NCBI GenBank assembly: GCA_022616395.1
Contig: JAKEEV010000476.1
Span: forward strand, 1-6,566
Reading direction: 5' to 3'
DNA: 6,566 nucleotides
Source of the DNA: Planctomycetia bacterium
GTDB lineage: Bacteria; Planctomycetota; Planctomycetia; Gemmatales; Gemmataceae
How positions within the stretch are numbered: position 1 is the stretch's first letter; each line of letters opens with the position of its first letter. The notes under the pieces are model-generated. The model had not been told where the DNA came from. It did not search any database and saw only the letters and a program-made list of their open reading frames with translations. Positions 1 through 5,900 of this stretch are shown piece by piece. A program made the position numbers and the translations under genes.

Positions 1-1330
1 CCGGAATGCTGTCGGAACCGACATCAATGTCGAGACATTGAAGTTTCGGCCATTTCTTTTCCAGAAACATCTTGATGTTACCGACGCCTCGTAAGGAAAC
101 GAGATTGGGAAAGTGACAGTTCGAGTAATTCGCCAGCAGCCCCGACAGGTGTTTCAGTTTCGAGAAGTTAATGCTTGGGCCACTTGTTGGTTCGTCTCCC
201 CACCCATCACGAACTTCGACATGGAGCGATTCCAACTCCGAGCAGACCGGCTTCTTGAGGATCGTGAAAAGAGAGTCGTCAAGGTCGTAAGAGGCGTAAA
301 CCCGAAGCGTTTTGAGTTTTTTCGTGGAGCCTTCCAACAGTTGGAGATCGCCACCGGTAAGGGTGACTCGTTCCAGTGTGGGACATAATTTGAGTGGGTT
401 TTGTTCGTAGGAAGCCGCAATGACGCCCTCACCACCACATTCGTGATCGTCCCAATCGACCGCGACTTCGACCTGTTTCAGCTTGTGCGGTTTCAGGTGC
501 GTCAACAAAGACCCCATTGTTGGCCCAGCCCAAAACCGATCGCCGTTGCGATAGAAATCGGAATCGTCATCGGTATGCCAGACGAAGCGTTCCAGCGGTG
601 ACTTCTTGTTGGGGATGGCGTTTTTCGGCAAATAATCGGGCAGTCCACTCCACGAACGCGACTCACCGTAATCGTCTTCTTGATCGCTGTTGCTCTCGAC
701 GAAAACTCCCAGATTGTAAAACGCATCCGTGGAAAGGAAGAAGTTTCGGAGCTTGGGAAGATCGAATTGCGGAATCACACCGGCTTCGAGGCAAGCCGCG
801 TTAACGTTTGGAAGACTCAGCGTCTCCAAGTCTTTGAACCAACCTTTGGGGCCGAGTATCTCAAGCAACTTCGCTGGAGTGGGGGAGCTGTCCGATCCAT
901 ATCCGTTGAAATACTCAAGCCATTTGAGTTTCGTGAACCCTTTGAATTTCTCGATCAGTTTGCTCCCCGTGCGAAGTGCGAGCAGTGGAATGAGATCAAA
1001 ACCCGAAGTGTCGATCTTTTCGGCAAAGTTGGTATTGATCGATTCAATAAATCCCCGCTGGAAAGCGATCTTGCACTTCTTGGTCGGGAGATAATCGAAG
1101 AAACGGTGCTTCCCCTTCTTGGTGAACACCCCGCAACGGCGCATCCTCGCGGTCTTTTCGGTGTACCCCTCGTCGGTCGGGTCCATGCGCGCTAGCTCAA
1201 TCTGCAAACGGATGAACTCCGCGCGTGCGGGCTGCTTGTGTTCGTCGAGCCAATCGGCAAACACAAGTCGGGGAGTATCGTCGCCGGGGTTCCCGGCAAT
1301 CGCCCGCAGAAAGGGGAGCATTTCATCCAT
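1..1330 (-). CDS. TIGR02996 repeat-companion domain protein with leucine-rich-repeat-like region (3' end outside window)
   Basis: An uninterrupted minus-strand frame of 443 codons runs from an ATG at 1330-1328 off the left edge, so the C-terminus is missing. Residues 1-49 match the short N-terminal domain called TIGR02996, common in Gemmata relatives: a helix, N14-P15-x-D-D, then TPRLVFADWLDE (19-30) and RAEFIRLQ (36-43). Later the protein shows irregular leucine-rich-repeat-like strands, for example LETLSL near 168, LERVTL near 318, LKTLRV near 338, LESLHV near 365, LKHLSG near 391, LVSLRG near 409 and LQCLDI near 429, about 18-27 residues apart. Such proteins are thought to be binding scaffolds; no catalytic motif or signal peptide is seen, so it is probably cytoplasmic. 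The start is supported by a GAGGT ribosome site 6 bases upstream and by the domain beginning right at the Met. The gene is visibly less GC-rich than the operon to its right. The family call is firm, the function unknown. Confidence 0.88.
   Translation of the reverse strand, partial: MDEMLPFLRAIAGNPGDDTPRLVFADWLDEHKQPARAEFIRLQIELARMDPTDEGYTEKTARMRRCGVFTKKGKHRFFDYLPTKKCKIAFQRGFIESINTNFAEKIDTSGFDLIPLLALRTGSKLIEKFKGFTKLKWLEYFNGYGSDSSPTPAKLLEILGPKGWFKDLETLSLPNVNAACLEAGVIPQFDLPKLRNFFLSTDAFYNLGVFVESNSDQEDDYGESRSWSGLPDYLPKNAIPNKKSPLERFVWHTDDDSDFYRNGDRFWAGPTMGSLLTHLKPHKLKQVEVAVDWDDHECGGEGVIAASYEQNPLKLCPTLERVTLTGGDLQLLEGSTKKLKTLRVYASYDLDDSLFTILKKPVCSELESLHVEVRDGWGDEPTSGPSINFSKLKHLSGLLANYSNCHFPNLVSLRGVGNIKMFLEKKWPKLQCLDIDVGSDSIP
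11..41. repeat. Cluster of three overlapping short inverted repeats inside the LRR-like gene
   Basis: Read on the plus strand, GTCGG-AA-CCGAC (11-22), GACAT-CA-ATGTC (20-31) and TCAATGTC-GA-GACATTGA (24-41) are each perfect inverted repeats. They overlap one another within 31 bases and lie wholly inside coding sequence (residues around 430-440 of the minus-strand protein). The symmetry is real. A function is not shown, and codon repetition (Asp-Ile-Asp-Val) may explain part of it. Confidence 0.4.
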
Positions 1331-1336
1331 ACGTTG

Positions 1337-1341
1337 ACCTC
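1337..1341 (-). promoter_or_regulatory. Ribosome binding site of the TIGR02996 gene
   Basis: On the minus strand GAGGT lies six bases before the ATG at 1330. This is a normal Shine-Dalgarno spacing and decides the start of the repeat-companion protein. Confidence 0.6.
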
Positions 1342-1465
1342 ACGATACCGACGAGCTTCGCCGGTCGGAAACATACCTGCATGCCACTCGTGTACCCCAT
1401 CGCGAAGTCACGCCACTTTTTGGTGGTGAATGGGTGGGGAATTTGGCTCGGGAGCAAGGGCGGTT

Positions 1466-1480
1466 CCTCGCCGCGCGAGG
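1466..1480. repeat. GC-rich 6-base inverted repeat with 3-base loop
   Basis: CCTCGC-CGC-GCGAGG is a perfect inverted repeat in the divergent intergenic region. It is not followed by a T run on the plus strand, so it does not look like an intrinsic terminator. It could be an operator or a chance GC palindrome. Confidence 0.35.
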
Positions 1481-1614
1481 TATGAGGGCAATGGCAGCTC
1501 GGCCGCGTTTGAAATGACTCTACCTCCACCGTTGCCGGTTGACAACACATCGTTCCCGTCTGCCGAAGAGCCTCGGGTGATCCTTTCCACCCTCCCCCAG
1601 ACTGCCGCGAGAGG

Positions 1615-1627
1615 ACGCGAATCGCGT
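1615..1627. repeat. 13-base palindrome, possible operator
   Basis: ACGCGA-A-TCGCGT is a perfect inverted repeat around a single central base, 160 bases before the sigma-factor start. Its size and symmetry would suit a dimeric regulator, but with one copy and no conserved neighbours to compare, this is only a candidate. Confidence 0.3.
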
Positions 1628-1778
1628 GACACTCCTGTTGCGCTCCGGTCGCCCTCCTGATTCCGCTTGCCGTTAGACTCCATTCGCCGATAGCATGCGA
1701 TGATGACCTCTCAGAGCGTCTAAGAGTTAGTCCGGGCATTTCGCCAATCGGTTGCGGGTCGATTATCGTCGTATTGGT

Positions 1779-1784
1779 AGGAGG
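1779..1784 (+). promoter_or_regulatory. Shine-Dalgarno sequence of the sigma-factor gene, unusually close to the ATG
   Basis: A full AGGAGG lies only two bases before the ATG at 1787. The match to the anti-Shine-Dalgarno sequence is strong, but the gap is shorter than the usual 5-9 bases. No in-frame ATG lies further on in the N-terminal part. An in-frame GTG at 1814 (codon 10) is a possible alternative start. Confidence 0.5.
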
Positions 1785-1786
1785 CT

Positions 1787-2413
1787 ATGGCCAAACCCGG
1801 CGCGCCCCCGATCGTGCGGCCGACCGCGGGCACGGATCCCGCCCCGGTCCCGCAACCCACCGCTCCGGTTCGGCCGGAGGATCGGCCCGGTGACGATGCG
1901 CTTGTCGCCACCTTCAACCAGGTCCGCGACGAACTGGTCAGCACCCTCCTCTACCTTCTCGGTAACGCCGACGACGCCCAGGATGCGGCCCAGGAAGCGT
2001 TCCTGAAGTGCTGGCGGGCACGCGCTTCTGTGCCCGACGTTCAGAACCTCCGAGCCTGGATCTTCCGCGTCGGACTCAACGCCGCCAAGGACTACCAGCG
2101 CTCCGCCTGGAACCGCAAGAGCCGCCCGCTCCCGGAGGACGACGTGATGCTCCCCACGCGGGACGATTCGCCAGGACAAACGGTCGAGGACCAGGAAGCT
2201 CTCGACCGACTTCGACAGGCAATCACCCTGTTGCGGCAAGACGAAAAGGAAGTGTTCTTGCTGAGGCAAAACGGCGATCTCACTTACGAACAGATCGCCG
2301 AGATCCGAAACGCTCCGGTTGGCACCGTGAAAACGCAAATGCGCACCGCGCTCATCAAGCTCCGCAAAGTGCTTAACCCCACCGGAGCCAACGAGGATGA
2401 GTCATGTTCGTGA
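1787..2413 (+). CDS. ECF-type RNA polymerase sigma factor (sigma-70 family)
   Basis: This 208-residue protein would bind core RNA polymerase and direct it to a small set of promoters. Residues about 38-111 form region 2: helices with DDAQDAAQEAFLKCW (62-76, the core-binding part) followed by LRAWIFRVGLNAAKDYQR (88-105, the -10 recognition part). Residues about 137-197 form region 4, ending in a helix-turn-helix LTYEQIAEI...VGTVKTQMRTALIKLRK (165-194) that reads the -35 element. The size and the lack of regions 1 and 3 are typical of extracytoplasmic-function sigma factors. Residues 1-36 are a Pro-rich, low-complexity extension that most family members lack; either it is real or translation begins later. 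The gene overlaps the next by 10 bases and heads an apparent operon that ends in a membrane protein with an anti-sigma domain, its likely partner. The family call is firm; the ECF subgroup and target promoters are unknown. Confidence 0.93.
   Translation: MAKPGAPPIVRPTAGTDPAPVPQPTAPVRPEDRPGDDALVATFNQVRDELVSTLLYLLGNADDAQDAAQEAFLKCWRARASVPDVQNLRAWIFRVGLNAAKDYQRSAWNRKSRPLPEDDVMLPTRDDSPGQTVEDQEALDRLRQAITLLRQDEKEVFLLRQNGDLTYEQIAEIRNAPVGTVKTQMRTALIKLRKVLNPTGANEDESCS
2393..2396 (+). promoter_or_regulatory. Ribosome binding site of the small secreted-protein gene, inside the sigma gene
   Basis: GAGG lies seven bases before the ATG at 2404 and within the last codons of the sigma-factor gene. This arrangement, with the overlapping stop, suggests that translation of the two genes is coupled. 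Confidence 0.5.
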
Positions 2414-2844
2414 GTCAACTGCGCGTTGTGGCACTGGGAGGCTTCCTCCTCGCGGGTCTGGTGGCGACTGGATCAGCCGCGCCGGTGCCTCCTGAACGTC
2501 TGAAGGCCGAGAAGGAACTCGCGGTGGTCGCGGAGAAGTTGCACGGAAGTTGGGGAGGCGGGCCGTGCGTGGGAGTTATCACCTTCCGCGCGAACCGGAC
2601 CTATGAGTGGACCGGCATCGGACCGGCCGGAGAACGCGACGAGGGCGGTTGGGGGCTTATCGGTGATCCCGCCAAACCGACTCTCGTGATGAAGTGCAAG
2701 ACCTCGGACGATCCGAAACGCGCGGGAAAGACCACGGAGTGGAAGTTTGCCTGGTTGAACGAAGAGAATGTCGCGCTGGTGAACACGGACAAAGCAGCGT
2801 TGACGTCTTTTGCGCGGGTGAAGAAGGAGTCGCCCGCCCCCTAA
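2404..2844 (+). CDS. Small secreted protein of unknown function
   Basis: A 146-residue protein begins with a signal peptide: a short N-terminus with R7, a hydrophobic stretch VVALGGFLLAGLVA (8-21) and a likely signal-peptidase I site near GSA-AP (23-27). There is no lipobox cysteine, so it is not predicted to be a lipoprotein. The mature part starts with a charged helix (about 30-46) and then looks like a small all-beta domain: HGSW (47-50), ITFRANRTYEW (59-69), an EGGW turn (80-83), and strands around TLVMKC (93-98) and EWKFAWL. This pattern recalls lipocalin-like or TIGR03067-type domains found in planctomycetes, but I cannot assign the family. C55 and C98 could form a disulfide. The gene overlaps the sigma gene by 10 bases and sits between it and the anti-sigma gene, so a role in the same signalling system is possible. 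A protein is well supported; its function is not. Confidence 0.82.
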   Translation: MFVSQLRVVALGGFLLAGLVATGSAAPVPPERLKAEKELAVVAEKLHGSWGGGPCVGVITFRANRTYEWTGIGPAGERDEGGWGLIGDPAKPTLVMKCKTSDDPKRAGKTTEWKFAWLNEENVALVNTDKAALTSFARVKKESPAP

Positions 2845-2899
2845 TCGCCCCACGGAAGAGGGATTCCAACAGAACCTTCCCGGCTCGCCCGGCCGCAGG

Positions 2900-2905
2900 A
2901 AGGAG
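2900..2905 (+). promoter_or_regulatory. Ribosome binding site of the anti-sigma/macroglobulin gene
   Basis: AAGGAG lies eight bases before the ATG at 2914, in the 69-base gap after the secreted-protein gene. The gap has no clear terminator hairpin, which supports read-through from the upstream genes. This site fixes the start directly before the zinc-finger domain. Confidence 0.7.
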
Positions 2906-2913
2906 ACGAGACG

Positions 2914-5900
2914 ATGAACTGCCAACACTGCCAACCCCTGTTGCTCGACCACCTCTACGGGTTGCTCGACGCTCCCGAATCCGCGGCCGTTGACGCTCAC
3001 CTTGCGTCATGCGCTTCGTGTGCTGCTGCGCGTACGGAAACCGCGCGCGTGCAGGGACTCATTGCGCGCGCGGCCAAGAGCGCGTTCCCCAACGTGCGCT
3101 TTGAAGCGCCACCCCAACCCGCACAGCCCGCGAAACCCGCCCGCACTCCCGCGCCAGTCGCGGGACCAAACGTGCTGCCGTTCCCGGCGAACCCCGGACG
3201 CCAGTCCGGGGGTAAAAGGCGCTCGGTCCGCATTGGCACAATCATTCCGTGGGCGGTTGCCGCAGCGGTTCTCATTGCCATTCCCGGAACTGTCATTCCA
3301 GTTGTTGGCATGTTCCGCCACGCGGAATCCACCCAGCGCGACGCGGTGGCCGCCAACCGTGAAGCAGATTCTGCAACGCAAGCGGTCGAGACAGTTAAAC
3401 TGAAGCGCGAAACACGCCTCAGCGATGCGCAGATGCGACTCACGGCCGCGGAGCAGACTCAGAACGCGCTTCTCAACAAGTGGCTCGACGAACAGAAGTC
3501 CACGATGCAAGCGACCGCGAATCGCAAGCTCAGAGTCGATGTGCTGAAGCCCGCCAGCATCCAGCCTGGAGCACCTAACGAGTTCCTCCTGGTTGTCAAC
3601 GACCAACGCGACCGGTGGGAGAGCCGCGGAACCAAGATGGTCGCGGAAGTTCACGCCATCGGAGCCACCGATGCCGTCCTGTTCTCGCAGACCCTCGACC
3701 ACCAGAAGGCCGGCGACAAGCACGCTCTTCGTCTGCCCGCCGACGTGTGGGCGAAGGTGAAGCCGAACACCGAACTGTATCTGGTCGTCGCGGAGGAAGA
3801 CGTCCGAACCGGCACGCGCACCGAACTGCTCGACAAGATCCGGCTCGCCGGTCCCGTTTACACAACGCTCCTGGTCACCGATAAGCCCACCTATCGCCCC
3901 GGCGACCGGCTGTTCTTCCGCTCGCTGACGCTTGATCGCGTCACGTTCCGTCCGCCAGCGCGCGAACAAATTCTCAAGTACGAACTCATCTCCACGGCAA
4001 CCGGTCGACCGGTCAGCGGAGTGAGCGTCACCGGTACGACGGACCTTGTTCGCGTTGTCGATGGGCGTGTCGAGTCGGTGCGAACGGCCGATGGTCAACC
4101 GATTCGAGGAGTCGGGTGCGGCGAATTCGTGCTCCCGGCTGATCTCGCGGATGGCGACTACATCCTGACACTCTCCGAACTGCGCCATCCCGGCGGATTC
4201 CCCATCACCGTGCCCGCTCCAGTCACGCGGCTGGTGAAAGTGCGCGCTGGAGCCATCGACACTTACCGCAAGCAGATCGGCTTCGCGGCGGCTTCGTACA
4301 CGGGTGGCGAGACAGTCGATGCGTGGGCCGAATTGAAGTTTCAAGGGAAGCCCGTCACGGGCGCAACAGTCGCCGGAGTGGTCGTTGAAGCCGACGGGAC
4401 GCCGGTGACTGATGTCAAGGTGACGGAGCCGACCGACGCGGATGGCCGCGCGCGCCTTCGCTTCACCTTGCCTGCCGACGTGACCGATGGCGATGTGCGA
4501 TTGAAAGTCACCTTCCGCACTCCTGGCGGCGAGGAAGAAGTCGCGGATCGCGTGCCGGTCATCGGCAGTCGGCTCATCGTCGAGTTCTTCCCCGAATGTG
4601 GCGACAAACTCGTTGCAGGTGTGCCGTGCAAGGTCTACGTCCGTGCCACAACGCCCGCCGGCCAACCAGTAGACATTCGCGGAATCATCACCGATGGCCG
4701 CGAGACTCTCGCCGTAGTCAAAACTCTTCGTGACGACAACCAGCCGGGAGCTAATCGCGGGCTGGCTTCGTTTACTTACACACCCAAGCTCGGCACGCGA
4801 GTCTGGTTGAAGCTCCAGTCACCCGCGGGTGTCTCCGCTCCGATCATGACGGAAGCTCAGATTCCCTCGGCGGCCGTTGGGCTTTTCGGAGGAGCCGGGG
4901 CTGTTGCGTTTCGTACCGGCTTCCCGCTTCCGATGCCCGCGGCCGAAGGACTGGTGATGACGGTGCCCGATGTGGTCACTTCGCCCGGTCAGGCGATTCG
5001 CGTTCACCTGCACTCGGTTGGTCAACCGCGAACGATTGTCGTCGGTGCCTACATCCGCGGTCGATTGAGTGACACGCAGAAGATCACCGTCGAGCCGGGT
5101 CAGGTTGCCGAAGTGCGATTGATGGCCAATCTCGATCCAAGCATCAGCGGTCGAGGAGGAGTGGTGCGCATCACCGCGTTCGAGGAGATTGGCGGAGGAG
5201 AAGGCGAGGCGAAGGCCGAATTCAAGCCGGTCGCCGAACGCCTCGTGTTCCGCAAACCGGGCGAGTTGCTCAACCTCACGGGGAACGTTTCCTCCACGGA
5301 GGGCATGCTCGGTGCGCAGATGGCGCCCAATCAGCCACCCGCGAACTTTACCGGCTTCCCCGCTGGTTCGGCAATGAATCTCAACATCCGCGCGACCGAC
5401 GAGAAGGGGAACCCGGTCGCCGCGATTCTGTGGGCCGCGGCAGTGAACTATGGCCTTGCACCCGGCCCGAAGGATCGGCTGATGCCGACTCACTTCTTGC
5501 TTGCTGGCGAAGTGAAGAACCCCGACGACCTGGAGTTCGCCGACTTCCTGTTGACCAACGACCCGAAAGAGGCGGAAACCGCCGCCAAGGCGCTCGACCT
5601 GGTGCTTGCCACTCAGGGCTGGAGACGGTTCGCCGAACAGGGGCAGCCCGCGAACCCCGGCGTCAAGCCGTACCCCGTGAATCTCCCCAACCCGGACATG
5701 ACTCAGTTCTACTTGAACAACGGTCAATACCTGGTGTCGGCGGAGTCGCCTCACGCCCGCGATCAGCGCCGACTCTACGAGACTTACGCCCCGCGATACG
5801 AGGCGGCCGTCAATGCGGTCAAGACGGCCAAACTCGGACTGGAAGCGGTTCAAGATGACAAAACTGACACCCTCACGGCTCTGGAACTGGGTGTGCTCGC

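Larger units (their letters stand above)
1331..1786. other. Divergent intergenic region, 456 bases, no supported gene
   Basis: This stretch separates the leftward TIGR02996 gene from the rightward sigma-factor operon and must hold the promoters of both. Open frames exist on both strands (for example about 1323-1739 minus and 1430-1660 plus). Their products are low-complexity, rich in Arg, Ser and Pro, show no recognisable domain and lack good ribosome sites, so I do not call them genes. No tRNA, rRNA or convincing terminator is seen. Two GC-rich palindromes (1466-1480 and 1615-1627) and a possible long-range RNA pairing (1487-1494 with 1529-1536, eight pairs including one G-U) are the only structured elements found. 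No strong housekeeping -35/-10 pair was found on either strand. Confidence 0.6.

Noticed and set aside
680..1195. Plus-strand open frame of 171 codons
   Set aside because: It lies opposite the continuous TIGR02996/LRR-like frame, which has a recognisable domain, start and ribosome site.
1413..1426. CCAC-T-rich loop-GTGG hairpin as a terminator
   Set aside because: The stem has only four pairs and no T run follows; it also lies upstream of both divergent genes, where a terminator is not expected.
1539..1567. TTGACA that could be a housekeeping -35 box
   Set aside because: No acceptable -10 hexamer follows at 16-18 bases (1562-1567 reads GCCGAA).
1323..1739. Minus-strand open frame of 138 codons in the intergenic region
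   Set aside because: Its product has no recognisable domain, is rich in Arg and Ser, lacks a good ribosome site and overlaps the better-supported start of the TIGR02996 gene.
1763..2338. Minus-strand open frame of 191 codons over the sigma gene
   Set aside because: The plus strand encodes clear sigma regions 2 and 4 with a ribosome site, so this is a shadow frame.
2845..2913. Possible terminator or promoter between the secreted-protein and anti-sigma genes
   Set aside because: No stable stem followed by a T run and no clear -35/-10 pair were seen; read-through in one operon is simpler.
3007..4665. Long minus-strand open frame of 552 codons
   Set aside because: It lies opposite the zinc-finger/MG gene, shows no domain, and arises from the high-GC codon pattern of the real gene on the plus strand.
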